Shown: positions 7,964-16,739, numbered from the stretch's first letter. The stretch: 23,019 bases of DNA from Micropruina sp. (GCA_016711105.1 JADJTO010000025.1:1-23019); one strand, 5' to 3'. Program-made: numbers and translations. Notes: a model not told the origin generated them from the letters alone.

Positions 7964-9015
7964 TCAATTCACCGTACTCTGCCCCATCTCGACCGTGCCG
8001 CGCTGCTTTCTCCCGTCGGCGTCGCGCCATTCCAGGGTGATGTCGTCACCGGGTTCGGTGCTGCGGATCAGCGCGGTCAGGTCGGTCTGCCCGGTGATCC
8101 GATGCTCGCCGAACCGGGTCAGTCGGTCGCCGCGGACGAGTCCGACCGCTTGAGCCGGGCCGTCTTCGGTGACCCGCGACACCAGGAGGCCGGGTTCGTC
8201 GCGACCCTTCGAGGACGCGGCCACGGCGATGCCGAGCATGCCGACCGGCCCGATCCGGACGCCGTCGCCCTCGACCCCGGCGAGGATCAGTTCACTGACC
8301 CGGCGGACGGTGTCGATCGGCGTCAGAAAGCCCGACGACCGTTGAATCGACCCGGCGACGGTCAGCCCGATCACCTCATTCCTCGGGGTCAGCGCCGGGC
8401 CGCCGCAGTCGAAGGGTTGGACGGCCAGATCGGTGCGAATCAGGCCGCTCAGGTCGGGGTTCACGTTCCAGGGGTGCGGACGGCCGCGTCCAGGTCGGCA
8501 TCAATGGCGCTCACCTGGCCGTTCAGCGTGCGCAACGCGCCCTCCGCGGTTGAACCGAGTATCCGCACCGGGTCGCCGGGCTGGACTGCGGCGACGGCCG
8601 CCCGGACGAGCGCCAGCTCGGGGGAGCCGTCCAGTTGGAGCAGGGCCACGTCGTGGGTCTCGTCGAAGCCGAGCAAGGTCGCGCTGTAGCTGCCACCGCC
8701 GACCGGGGTGCCCACCGAGATCGAGGTGGAGCCCTGGACGACATGATAGGCGGTCACCACCAGGCCCGCTTCGGCGACCACGATTCCGGTGCCGGTGGAG
8801 CGGCCGCCGGGCAGTTGGGCCAGCACGGTGACGACCCCGGTGCTCGGCTGGTCGGCCCGACCGGTGGGCAGCACCGTAGGAGGCGCCGCGGCAGCTAGGG
8901 GTGGGGCGACGGCGGCGGGCCGGTTGAGCTGGAACAACAACGCGATCCCGGCCAGGGCCAGTCCGGTCAGGGTGAGCACGATCAGCCAGCGAAGGCCTCC
9001 CTCGGCGCGGGCCAA
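7964..9015 (-). CDS. HtrA-like trypsin-fold/PDZ protein with Ser-to-Cys nucleophile, one frame break
   Basis: About 350 residues: a membrane anchor at about 10-29 (WLIVLTLTGLALAGIALLF), an Ala/Pro-rich linker, a trypsin-like domain (about 58-245) and a PDZ domain (about 255-340). His91 (TAYHVVQG) and Asp122 (ETHDVALLQL) of the triad are present, but the nucleophile motif GDSGGP reads FDCGGP, with Cys204 encoded by TGC. It may be a cysteine protease or an inactive pseudoprotease. The frame breaks at the G/C run 8471-8474; one missing base restores TPWNVNPDL. Start TTG 9015 lies one base after the stop of the upstream paralogue; it lacks a strong ribosome-binding site, so the start is tentative. 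It probably faces the cell exterior, and is co-transcribed with its paralogue. Confidence 0.78.
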
Positions 9016-9016
9016 C

Positions 9017-10087
9017 TCAGGCCACCGGGCTGGCGGCCAGGACCACCGTCGCGGTGAACACCGATCCGCCGACATCTCGCCAGGAGACCTCGATCTTGTC
9101 ACCGGGTTCCGCGGCGCGAATCAGGTGCTTCAGGTCGGTGTAGCGGGTCAGCGGGACCGAGCCGACGCTGAGCAACGTGTCGCCGGCGTGAATCCCGACC
9201 CGGGCCGCTGGGCCGCCGGGTTCGATGTCAAAGACGCGAACCTCTCCATTGCTGCCCAGCTCGGCGCGCAAGACCTCGATCCCCAAGTACCCCGACGGGC
9301 CGATCTGGACTCTCGCGCTCTCGAAACCGGAGTCGACCTGGGCAACGATGGCCAGGGCGTCCTGAATCGGGACGGCGTAGCTGGCGCCGGTCGTCCGCGA
9401 ACGCGCCGTGGTCACCCCGAAAACTTCGCCCTCGTGGTCGAACATCGGCCCGCCGGAATCACCGTGCTGCGCCGAGGCGGTGGTGCGAATCAGGGTCAGT
9501 ACCAGATCACGAGAGGGTGGCTGCGACCCGGTGGAGACATCCATCGGCACCCGGAGCAGGGTGACCGTGCCGTCGTCGGCGCTGAGCCGGCCGTGGCCGC
9601 CCGCATTGCCCACGACCGTGGCCGCATCCCCACGGCGGAGCAGGTCTTCATCGATGGCCACCGTCGGCAACCCGTCCGCTCCGAGGAGTTGCAGGACGGC
9701 GATGTCAGAGACGGCGTCGAAGCCCACCACCACCGCTGCGAAGGTCTCCCCCGTGTCGGCGAGCGTGGCCCGGACCCGGGTGGCGCCTTGGACCACGTGG
9801 TAGTTGGTCAGCGCCCGGCCCTTGCCTCGCAGCACCATGCCGGTGCCGGTCACCAGGCGAGCGTCATTCTCGGCCTCGATCAGCAGCACCCCGCGGGTCA
9901 GCGCGGGGGGCGGGGTGAGCCGATCCCGGCCCGACTGGCTGAGTAGGTCAAGCTGTTCGGCGGGCACGTCCTGGGTGGAGCCGCTGAGGACGGGAGCCAG
10001 AGCGACCAGGACGAGAAGCAAGCCGGCCAGGCGGCGGAACCGCCCGGGCCGCGGGCTGCCCGGAGCGCGAGGGACATCGACAAACAC
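9017..10087 (-). CDS. HtrA/DegP-like serine protease with PDZ domain
   Basis: A 356-residue exported or membrane-anchored serine protease. A basic N-terminus is followed by a hydrophobic segment at about 19-36 (signal peptide or anchor). The trypsin-like domain has His97 (LTNYHVVQG), Asp128 (AVSDIAVLQL) and Ser211 (AQHGDSGGPMF), a complete triad. The C-terminal PDZ domain begins GPSGYLGIEV and includes VRVFDIEPGGPAARVGIHAGDTL. HtrA proteins degrade or refold damaged envelope proteins; the substrate here is unknown. Start GTG 10087 is chosen for the GGAGG eight to ten bases upstream; ATG 10111 would add eight residues. It follows the methyltransferase on the same strand after 74 bases and is a paralogue of the next gene. 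Confidence 0.88.
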   Translation of the reverse strand: MFVDVPRAPGSPRPGRFRRLAGLLLVLVALAPVLSGSTQDVPAEQLDLLSQSGRDRLTPPPALTRGVLLIEAENDARLVTGTGMVLRGKGRALTNYHVVQGATRVRATLADTGETFAAVVVGFDAVSDIAVLQLLGADGLPTVAIDEDLLRRGDAATVVGNAGGHGRLSADDGTVTLLRVPMDVSTGSQPPSRDLVLTLIRTTASAQHGDSGGPMFDHEGEVFGVTTARSRTTGASYAVPIQDALAIVAQVDSGFESARVQIGPSGYLGIEVLRAELGSNGEVRVFDIEPGGPAARVGIHAGDTLLSVGSVPLTRYTDLKHLIRAAEPGDKIEVSWRDVGGSVFTATVVLAASPVA

Positions 10088-10161
10088 GCCGCTCACCTCC
10101 CTTGCCGCCATCTCTAGTGAATCCCGCGCTGCCCCGGCAAACAAGGGCCGCAGCGTTTGGC

Positions 10162-11640
10162 TCACTCGGCTGGGCGGAGCAGGCCTTCGGCGATCAGCGG
10201 GCGCAACCGGGGCAGCAGGTCTGCGGCGAGGGCGGCCTGGTCGGCGTCCAACAGGTCGGCCACCCCGCCGATCAGCAGGCCCAGGGGAAGATCCCCGTCG
10301 CAGGCACCGAGTACGGCAGCCAGGCCGGTATCGGCCTCGACCGCGCGTCCGAAGCCGGAGGTTTGGCGCAGGACGATGTGCGCCGGATCGGCAGCGCCGG
10401 CCAGGCCGAGCGTCTCTTGGATCACATCGTCGGCCAGCATCCAGGTCGAGGCCAGGAGCGCGTGGTCCTCCAGTGCGGCGGCGTTGAGGGCGGCGGGGTG
10501 ATCGGCGAAAGCCTGGCCGACTGGTTGGTGGACCAGGTGCGGCCACTCCTGGATCGTGAGCTGTGGGGTGGCGCGTTCGGTGTTGTAGAGGGTGATCCAG
10601 CCCAGCCCGACCCCGACGATGCCCAGGTGGTCGAAGTAGTCGACCCATTCGCGGTAGCGGGAGCGGTATTCGCCGGTGCCGAGCAGGCCGGCGTCAGCCA
10701 ACCAGATCTCGATGTACTCGTAGGGGTCCAGGTGCTCGCGCTGCAGGACGAGCGCATCACACCCGGTGGGTCTGATCCAGCCTTCGAGGCGTTCCGACCA
10801 GGTTTCGGCTTCGGTGATCGCCCAGTTGCCGAGCACCTGGAGGACCCCGCCGGGGTTCAGCCGTCCGGCACCTTCGGTGATCACCTGGCGGACCAGATCG
10901 TCGGCCAGCATCGACCCCTCGCGGTAGACCAGTCGGTCGGCGCCGGGCGGGGACATCACGTAGGGCGGGTTGGCCACAATCAGGTCGAAGGCCTCAGCGG
11001 CCACCGGCTGGTAGAGGGAACCTTCCCTGACGTCGAGCTCGATGCCGTTGAGACGAGCGGTCAAGCGCGCCATCGCCACCGCCCGAGGATTGAGGTCGGT
11101 GGCCACGACCCGGTCGGCGTGGGTGGACAGATGAAGGCTCTGCACGCCGCAGCCGGTGCCCAGGTCGAGGGCCGAACCGACCGGCGTGCGGACGGTCAGC
11201 TGGGCCAGCGTGGTCGAGGCCGGGGAGACCCCGAGCACGAAGTCCGGACGAGGGGCGGCGAGCCGCCCGTCCAGGTTCGGCGCCAGATCGGAGCAGATGA
11301 GGCCGTCGAACCCTTCATCGGTGGCGTAGGGACGCAGCTCGATCCCGGCTCGGATGCCCTCTCCGGAGCTGGCGAGGACTCCGGCGGCGAGCAGGCTTTC
11401 CGGCTCCCCGAGGGTGGCGCGGACGTGTTCGACCGCCACCTCCTGCTGCAGCAGAAAGAGCCGGATCAGGGTGGCTTGGGCATCAACCTCGGAGCCCAGC
11501 GCGTCGGCAGCGGCCAGGGTGGTGTTCCGGGCCAACCCGGCCAGGCCGGAGGCTCCCAATCGGGCACCCACGGCGTCGACGTCATAGGCCGCTGCACGGA
11601 GATGATCCCGCAGCCGGTCACAGTCCAAGGGGCTCAGCAC
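10162..11640 (-). CDS. Class I SAM methyltransferase with NPPY motif and flanking actinobacterial domains
   Basis: A 492-residue protein. Residues about 1-145 are an all-helical or mixed N-terminal domain (DUF7059-like). About 150-320 form a Rossmann methyltransferase core: motif I LDLGTGCGVQ (158-167), acidic motif II VATDLNP (179-185) and motif IV VANPPYV (222-228). The rest is a C-terminal domain of about 150 residues (DUF7782-like). NPPY occurs in enzymes that methylate planar or amide nitrogens (PrmC, RsmC, N6-adenine enzymes), so rRNA, DNA or protein are candidate substrates. Start GTG 11640 begins directly with the domain. The open frame continues far upstream antisense to the helicase, which I disregard. 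It diverges from the helicase across 86 bases. Confidence 0.87.
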   Translation of the reverse strand: MLSPLDCDRLRDHLRAAAYDVDAVGARLGASGLAGLARNTTLAAADALGSEVDAQATLIRLFLLQQEVAVEHVRATLGEPESLLAAGVLASSGEGIRAGIELRPYATDEGFDGLICSDLAPNLDGRLAAPRPDFVLGVSPASTTLAQLTVRTPVGSALDLGTGCGVQSLHLSTHADRVVATDLNPRAVAMARLTARLNGIELDVREGSLYQPVAAEAFDLIVANPPYVMSPPGADRLVYREGSMLADDLVRQVITEGAGRLNPGGVLQVLGNWAITEAETWSERLEGWIRPTGCDALVLQREHLDPYEYIEIWLADAGLLGTGEYRSRYREWVDYFDHLGIVGVGLGWITLYNTERATPQLTIQEWPHLVHQPVGQAFADHPAALNAAALEDHALLASTWMLADDVIQETLGLAGAADPAHIVLRQTSGFGRAVEADTGLAAVLGACDGDLPLGLLIGGVADLLDADQAALAADLLPRLRPLIAEGLLRPAE

Positions 11641-11726
11641 CCGGACAGCCTGCCACGAATCACCCGATCGGGGCCGAGGCGAACGCGCGCCCACAACTGT
11701 CGGAGGCGGGTGGCACGCTTGGCCGC

Positions 11727-13983
11727 ATGGCACTACCGGAGTGGATGCAGGGGGATCAGCGGATCCGCCACGTGGAGCATCGTCCGGCTGCGCCGGGGGT
11801 GAGCCTGCCGTTCCCGGAGTGGGTGTCGGGCGACGTGCGTGCAGCGCTGCGGGCTCGGGGATCTCGACCCTGTGGAGCCACCAGGCGACCGCTGCCGAGC
11901 CCTCTTCGCCGGTCGGCACGTGGCGATCGGCACCGGCACCGCCTCGGGAAAGAGCCTGGCGTACCTGCTGCCGATCATCGCCGCCACCAGCGAGGGCCGG
12001 CTCGGCTGGGAGGTGGAAGCCTCCCGCAACCGCCTGACCCTGCCCGCGCGAGAGCACACGGCCCTGTATCTGGCTCCTACCAAGGCCCTGGCTCACGACC
12101 AACTCCGGGTGACCACCGACCTGGACTTGCCGGGCTGGAAAATCTCCGCCTTGGACGGAGACTCCGACCCCGCCGAGCGACGCTTCGCCCGGGAGTTCGC
12201 CCACCTCATCTTCAGCAATCCCGACATGCTGCATCGCTCGGTCTTGCCCAACCATCAGCGTTGGGCCCCGTTGTTGAGCAGCCTTCGCTTCGTCGTGATT
12301 GATGAGGCGCACCGTTACCGCGGCCTGTTCGGGGCTCATGTCTCCGCGGTGCTGCGACGACTCCGCCGACTGTGTCGCCACTACGGCTCCGATCCGGTCT
12401 TCCTGGCCGCCTCCGCCACCATCGCCGAACCCGCATCGTTGCTGGCCACCCTGGCCGGAGTCGGGCCGGTGGTGGCGGTGACCGAGGACGCCTCGGCTCG
12501 GCCCGAGTTGGATTTCGTGCTCTGGCAACCGTCCGCGGAACCGCATCGGGAGGCGGCTGACCTGGCCGCCCGGTTGTTCGAGGCCGAGCAGCAAGCGCTC
12601 GTCTTCACCTCTTCCAGGGTGCAGGCCGAGCTGGTCGCCGATCGACTGCGCCGCCTGGTCGCCGAGCCGAACCGGGTGGCCGCCTACCGAGCGGGCTATC
12701 TGGCAGACGACCGCCGGGAGATCGAGCACGGCTTGAACACCGGGCGGCTGCGCACCGTCGCCTGCACCAACGCGCTCGAGCTGGGCGTCGACATCGGCGG
12801 CATGGACGCGGTGATCACCGTGGGTTTCCCCGGTTCGGCGGCCGCCCTGTGGCAGCAGGTTGGCCGGGCCGGACGCTCGGGGCGTCCCGCCCTGGCGGTG
12901 CTGGTGGCTCGCCCCGACCCACTCGATGCCTACGTCTGCGATCACCCCGACTTCCTGCTTGCGGAAGGGATCGGCGCCACCGTGCTGCACCCCGACAACC
13001 CGGTCGTCCTGGCCCCTCATCTGGCGGCCGCCGCTCAGGAGTTGCCGCTCACTCCCGCCGACAGCGTCTGGTTCGGCGACTCGGTGACCTCCTTGGCCGA
13101 TCGACTGACCGCGCAGGGGTTGCTCCGCCGGCGCGCGGCCGGCTGGTTCTGGACCAGGCCACAAAGAGCGGTGGACTCGATCGACCTGCGCTCCTCGGGC
13201 AGCACCTCGGTCGGCGTGGTCGAAGAGCGCACCGGCCGGGTGGTCGGCCACGTCGACGTCGCCGCTGCGGATCGCACGGTGCATGACGGCGCTGTGTATC
13301 TGCATCAGGGCGAGCAATGGCTGATCGGCGACTATGACCGGGCCGCGCAGGTGGCGTTGGCCCGCAAGGTTCGCACCGGTTATTACACCCAACCGCAGAC
13401 CGTGGGCGATGCCCGCATCGTCCGCCGGGACTCCGAGCGGCCTTTGGGAGTCGGCCGATTGGCGCTGGGCATGGTGGAGCTGACCTCCCAGGTGACCGGC
13501 TACTTGCGCCGGGACGAGGTCACCGGAGACGTCTGGGATTCGACGCCATTGGAGTTGCCCACCCGTCATCTGGTCACCCAGTCCGTGTGGTGGACGCTCG
13601 ACCGGGCCGCGTTGGCGGCCCGCGGGGTGCCTGAGGCCGACCTGGCTGGGGCCGCCCACGCCGCCGAACACACCGCGATCGGGCTGCTGCCCATGTTTGC
13701 GCCCTGTGATCGCGGGGACATCGGTGGCCGCTCCACGGTCTTGCACCCGGATACCGGGGAGCTGACCGTGTTCGTCCACGACGGGTTCCCCGGCGGGGCG
13801 GGTTTCGCCGCCAAGGGCTACCAGTTCGCGGAGCGGTGGCTGGCCACCACCTTGGATCGGCTGGCGGAGTGCCCCTGCGAGAGCGGCTGCCCGCGCTGCA
13901 TCGTCTCCCCCAAGTGCGGTAATGGCAACAACCCATTGCACAAGGCGGGTGCGCTGGCGCTGCTCACTCAGCTGGTTGGCTGA
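11727..13983 (+). CDS. DEAH-box helicase, YprA/MrfA/Hrq1 type, two frame breaks
   Basis: About 752 residues after repair. N-terminus: MALPEWMQGDQRIRHVEHRP and ...LPFPEWVSGDVRAAL. Motor motifs follow: P-loop GTGTASGKS, APTKALAHDQ, DEAH box VIDEAHRYRG, ASATI (motif III), VFTSSRVQ, TNALELGVDIGG and QQVGRAGRSG. The C-terminal domain ends with the cysteine cluster CPCESGCPRC...PKCGNGNNP of the MrfA/DUF1998 group. Relatives unwind DNA 3' to 5' in mitomycin and crosslink repair. Two one-base losses within 45 bases (GGGG at 11857-11860 and CCC at 11900-11902) scatter ARGISTLWSHQATAAEPLFAGRH over three frames. The same family neighbours Tad genes in Mycobacterium (Rv3649), where it is called the helicase of the helicase/secretion neighbourhood. 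It ends 20 bases from the convergent TadG-like gene. Confidence 0.88.
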
Positions 13984-14003
13984 GGTCAGCTTCGTTGCCT
14001 GAG

Positions 14004-14384
14004 TCATCTGGCTGGCTCGGTGGTGGTGAGCCGACCGGCCCGGGCCTCAGCTGTGACCCGGGTGGGCAAACCTGGCAGGTCGAAGCGGACGGGGCGCCGC
14101 ACGCTGACGGTCACCACGAAGTCCCAGGTGTCGCCGGTCACGAGGCAGTCAGTGAGAGTGACCTTGTTGGTGGTGGCGATCCGGCGGGCGGCAGCGCAGG
14201 CGTCCTGCCCGGCTTGATAGGCGGTCGCCCCCGACAACGCGACCAGGTCGGCCGCGCCGCGAGCTTGACGAACTGCCGTCAGGTAACCGGCGCCGATCAA
14301 ACCGAGGAAACCCACCAGGACGATCAGCAGCACCCCGGCGGTCATCATCAGCGTGGCTGAGCCGCGCTCCGAGGACTGTTCCAC
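14004..14384 (-). CDS. TadG/TadE-like minor pilus protein (Rv3654c-like)
   Basis: A 126-residue protein with a short basic-acidic leader (MEQSSERGSATLMM), one membrane helix at about 13-34 and an extracytoplasmic domain with two cysteines (C58 and C80 region) that could pair. It matches the TadE-like protein of the helicase/secretion neighbourhood. Minor pseudopilins of this kind prime or stabilise Flp pili. After the Gly of ERG the residue at +5 is Met, not the Glu of a classical type IVb cleavage motif, so processing is uncertain. Start GTG 14384 follows GAGGGGGAG. It begins three bases after the TadE stop, so it is in the same operon. Confidence 0.82.
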   Translation of the reverse strand: MEQSSERGSATLMMTAGVLLIVLVGFLGLIGAGYLTAVRQARGAADLVALSGATAYQAGQDACAAARRIATTNKVTLTDCLVTGDTWDFVVTVSVRRPVRFDLPGLPTRVTAEARAGRLTTTEPAR

Positions 14385-14387
14385 GGC

Positions 14388-14777
14388 CTACTCCCCCTCG
14401 CTCAACACGGTCGCCTCGGCCTCCAGCGCCACCCCCGGTAGCCAGTGACCCCACGGACGGGCCAGCAGTTTCACCGTGACCACCACGTCCGACCCGGCAC
14501 GCCGAATCGTCACCTCCGACCCTGCGGGCCGATCGCCGATCACTCGACTGACCGCGGCCTGGTCGTGCCGGGCTGCTTGACGAGCCACCTCCGCGGCCGT
14601 GTCGTGGCAGGTCGTCCAGGCGACGATGACCGCGATCAACGCGACCATCAGATAGGTCACGACGACCGTGACCAGGCTGGCGAAGGCCAACTCCACCGTG
14701 GCCATGCCCCGTTCCGAGGGCCGCCCAGGCTGGCCCGCCTCCCGGCTCTGCCCCTGCTTCAACCCGGTTGAGCTCAT
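14388..14777 (-). CDS. tadE: TadE-like pseudopilin
   Basis: A 129-residue minor pilus component. A basic leader ends in ERG, followed by MATVEL, fitting the class III prepilin motif with Glu at +5. A hydrophobic helix (about residues 28-54) then leads to an extracytoplasmic domain with alternating strands (EVTIRRAGSDVVVTVKLLARP). Prepilin peptidase would cut after Gly24; no peptidase gene is in the window. Start ATG 14777 has AGGAG five bases upstream. It lies 58 bases downstream of the pilin stop, separated by a strong hairpin, so it probably shares the pilin transcript at a lower level. Confidence 0.85.
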   Translation of the reverse strand: MSSTGLKQGQSREAGQPGRPSERGMATVELAFASLVTVVVTYLMVALIAVIVAWTTCHDTAAEVARQAARHDQAAVSRVIGDRPAGSEVTIRRAGSDVVVTVKLLARPWGHWLPGVALEAEATVLSEGE

Positions 14778-14798
14778 CGTCACTCCTGACTGGGGTGC

Positions 14799-14825
14799 GG
14801 CCGGTCGCGCTGAGCGCGACCGGCC
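14799..14825 (-). terminator. Perfect 12-bp hairpin between pilin gene and tadE
   Basis: GGCCGGTCGCGC and its exact complement flank a 3-base loop (TGA on the plus strand). It lies 11 bases after the pilin stop and 22 before the tadE start. No T-tract follows on the minus strand, so it could be a U-less actinobacterial terminator, an attenuator, or an mRNA-stabilising hairpin on the 3' end of the pilin message. Any of these would give more pilin than TadE. Confidence 0.75.
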
Positions 14826-14835
14826 CGCGCCGGCG

Positions 14836-15045
14836 CTACTTGATGGCAGTGACCGCGTTGACGATCCAGCTGATGATCTTGATCACCAGTTGCGCGATCT
14901 GCTCCCGGGTCGCGGTGTCGTTGAACGCCCAGACGAGCGCCCCCAGCACGGCGATCACGAGGATCACTCCCACCGCATACTCGGCCGTGGTCATGCCGCG
15001 CTCGCCGCGCACCCGCACCAGCTTCTTCTGTTCCTTCTTGGTCAT
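14836..15045 (-). CDS. Flp-like pilin, DUF4244 family
   Basis: A 69-residue small pilin. A highly basic leader (MTKKEQKKLVRVRGERG) is followed by MTTAEYAVG, a textbook type IVb prepilin site: Gly17, then Glu at +5 and Tyr at +6. One membrane helix (about 24-41) and an amphipathic tail ending NAVTAIK follow. It would be the main pilus subunit, cleaved by prepilin peptidase, inserted in the membrane and polymerised by TadA/B/C. Start ATG 15045 has GGAAGGG about eight bases upstream. It has its own 134-base regulatory region after tadC and is followed by a hairpin, so expression is probably separate from the assembly genes. Confidence 0.9.
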   Translation of the reverse strand: MTKKEQKKLVRVRGERGMTTAEYAVGVILVIAVLGALVWAFNDTATREQIAQLVIKIISWIVNAVTAIK

Positions 15046-15087
15046 CTCCAGCCCTTCCTTCGGCGTCGGATCGTCCGATCGCGAGCA

Positions 15088-15172
15088 CACACTGGTGAGG
15101 TTGAGGGCCGAACCGGTCAACGAATCTGCGGGCTGTGGATGACTCGGGAGCATGACCTGTGGCTGTGGACAA
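15088..15172 (-). promoter_or_regulatory. Conserved pilus control region upstream of the pilin gene
   Basis: Bases 15088-15119 match 27 of 32 bases of the element before ssd (18924-18955). On the minus strand it runs from TTGACCGGT to CACCAGTGTG. After exactly 15 bases comes TGTGGATGA (15134-15142), then TGTGGACAA (15164-15172), the complement of the actinobacterial DnaA box TTGTCCACA. The two are part of a direct repeat GGCTGTGGA[TC][GA]ACTCG with a 30-base period. TTGACC could be a -35, with CAGTGT or CACCAG as a weak -10. The protein that binds is unknown. Confidence 0.7.
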
Positions 15173-15179
15173 CTCGTCC

Positions 15180-15947
15180 TCACCCGAGCAACGCACTGAC
15201 AACACCGCCGATGATCGGGACAACACCGACCAGGAAGAAGGCGGGCAGGAAACAGAGCATCAGCGGCAGCACGGTTCGCACGCCCACCTTGCGTGCGTCG
15301 GCTTCAGCGCGGCTGCGGGCCAGCCGGGAGGCATCGGCGGCTTGTTGGCGCAACATGCCGGCCAAGGCCGTCCCGGAGTCCGCGGAGCGGGCCAGCGCTT
15401 TGGCCAAGGGCACCAACTCTGGCGCGATCGCGCCCAGCTGGTCGCGCTCGCCCAGCAGAAGCTCGCGCCAGGCGTCCGCATCGGAGACGCCCAGTTGGAC
15501 TAAGGCATCGACCCGGCGAAGCTCCGCGGCCAGCGGGCCGTCCAAACTTGTGGCGACCAGCGCGACCACGTTCCGCAACGGCATGCCCGCCTCGACGCCG
15601 ACCGCCAGCAGGATGCAGGCCCCCGGGAGAGCTGCCACCAGGCGTCGGCGTCGATCACCCTGGGCACCGGTCGGCAACCGACCGAGGCCGACGTGGACGC
15701 CTCCTCCCAGCAGAACTCCGACGACCAGCCCGACCAGACCACCCTGCGCGAGCAGCACCACGAGCCCCGTCAGCACTCCCATGCTCAACCGCAACCCGGC
15801 GCCGAGAGCCTCGGGGTGTGGTCGCAACCACGGTGGGGCCCGCCACGGGGGGTCTTCCCGCAACCGGGCACCGGCCGAGGGGCCCCACCACAACAACCAG
15901 GCGGCAGCCACTGCCCCTGCGGCCACCAAGGCCGGTTCAGCCGCCAT
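15180..15947 (-). CDS. tadC: Type II/IV secretion F-domain protein TadC
   Basis: A 255-residue membrane platform protein of the Tad system that works with TadB to extract and stack pilin subunits. Hydrophobic segments lie near the N-terminus (about 5-20) and at about 53-80. The T2SSF domain follows (ALPGACILLAVGVEAGMPLRNVV to RSRAEADARKVGVRTVLPL), then a last pair of helices (LMLCFLPAFFLVGVVPIIGGV). Start ATG 15947 has AGGAGG five bases upstream and lies one base after the tadB stop (TGAGATG). It is unbroken and is the last gene of the ssd-tadA-tadB-tadC chain before the second control region. Confidence 0.88.
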   Translation of the reverse strand: MAAEPALVAAGAVAAAWLLWWGPSAGARLREDPPWRAPPWLRPHPEALGAGLRLSMGVLTGLVVLLAQGGLVGLVVGVLLGGGVHVGLGRLPTGAQGDRRRRLVAALPGACILLAVGVEAGMPLRNVVALVATSLDGPLAAELRRVDALVQLGVSDADAWRELLLGERDQLGAIAPELVPLAKALARSADSGTALAGMLRQQAADASRLARSRAEADARKVGVRTVLPLMLCFLPAFFLVGVVPIIGGVVSALLG

Positions 15948-15948
15948 C

Positions 15949-16739
15949 TCAGCCTCCTGCCCGACGCGCCAACAGTTCGCTCCACAGCACCCCGGCACAG
16001 GCCAGGATCACGCCGGCCAGCAGGCAGGCCTGCCCGAGGACCGAGTCGGTCAGGAAGGCCACCGGGTTGCCACCCATCGCGAAGCCGACCCCCACGCCCA
16101 CCAGGGGAAGCCCGGCCAGGAGCCGCCCGGTGGCCCGCGGTGCGGCCAGTTCAGCCGCCACCACCAGCCGCAGGTCGCGGGCGGAGGCCAGCTGAGCTGC
16201 CATCGACTCGATCGCCGGCGTCATCGACGCCCCGGAGCGCTCCGCGACCTGCCACGCGCACGCCAGGTCAGCCAGGCCCCCCGCCCCCGGACGATCGGCC
16301 AACCGCCGCATCGCCGCCGCCGGATCCCCACCGGAGGCCTGCACAGCGGCGATCTCCGCGAACAAGGCCGACTCCTTGGCGATCCCGGCCACCGCCGCCG
16401 AGGGGGCCAACCCGATCCGCATCAGGGCGGCAAGTTGTTCACAGCCCTCGACCACCGCGCCCTGGGTGGCCAGGGCACGCCTCGCCGTCACGTGCTCCCC
16501 GACCAGGACGCCCACGGTGACGACGAGGGCCCACACGGCCAAAGCGGGCAGCACCCCCGAACCGCCGGCCAGCAGAATCCCGAGCAGCACCAACACCGGC
16601 CCGGCCAGGCTCAAAACCCAGCGCAGCGGACGAACCCGACGATGCCGCGGCGGGGCTGCCACGGTGAGTCGGCTCAGATCCCGGGGCGCAGCCACAGCCA
16701 CCCGGCCACTCCCGCAGCCACCGCTGCGATGACGATCAC
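15949..16739 (-). CDS. tadB: Type II/IV secretion F-domain protein TadB, one frame break
   Basis: About 263 residues, the partner membrane protein of TadC. GTG 16739 opens a hydrophobic segment MIVIAAVAAGVAGWLWLRP, as expected for a TadB N-terminus. The frame is then lost at the C/G run 16680-16686; one added base continues into RDLSRLTVAAPPR and the rest. Further membrane helices (WVLSLAGPVLVLLGILLAGG, ALAVWALVVTVGVLVGEHV) precede the T2SSF domain (LMRIGLAPSAAVAGIA to ESMAAQLASARDLRLVV), and terminal helices end ELLARRAGG. Its GTG overlaps the tadA stop. Unrepaired, TadA and TadB read as a single 642-residue protein, which I take as an artefact. Confidence 0.8.

Noticed and set aside
8461..8464. 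Two separate overlapping genes (trypsin half and PDZ half, GTGA overlap)
   Set aside because: The PDZ half lacks its own signal and starts in the middle of the trypsin fold; the neighbouring paralogue is continuous, and one C in a run restores the frame.
10162..14007. A 1281-codon minus-strand open frame covering methyltransferase and helicase
   Set aside because: Only the part from 11640 down is a methyltransferase; the rest is antisense of the helicase with low-complexity Gly/Arg/Gln composition.
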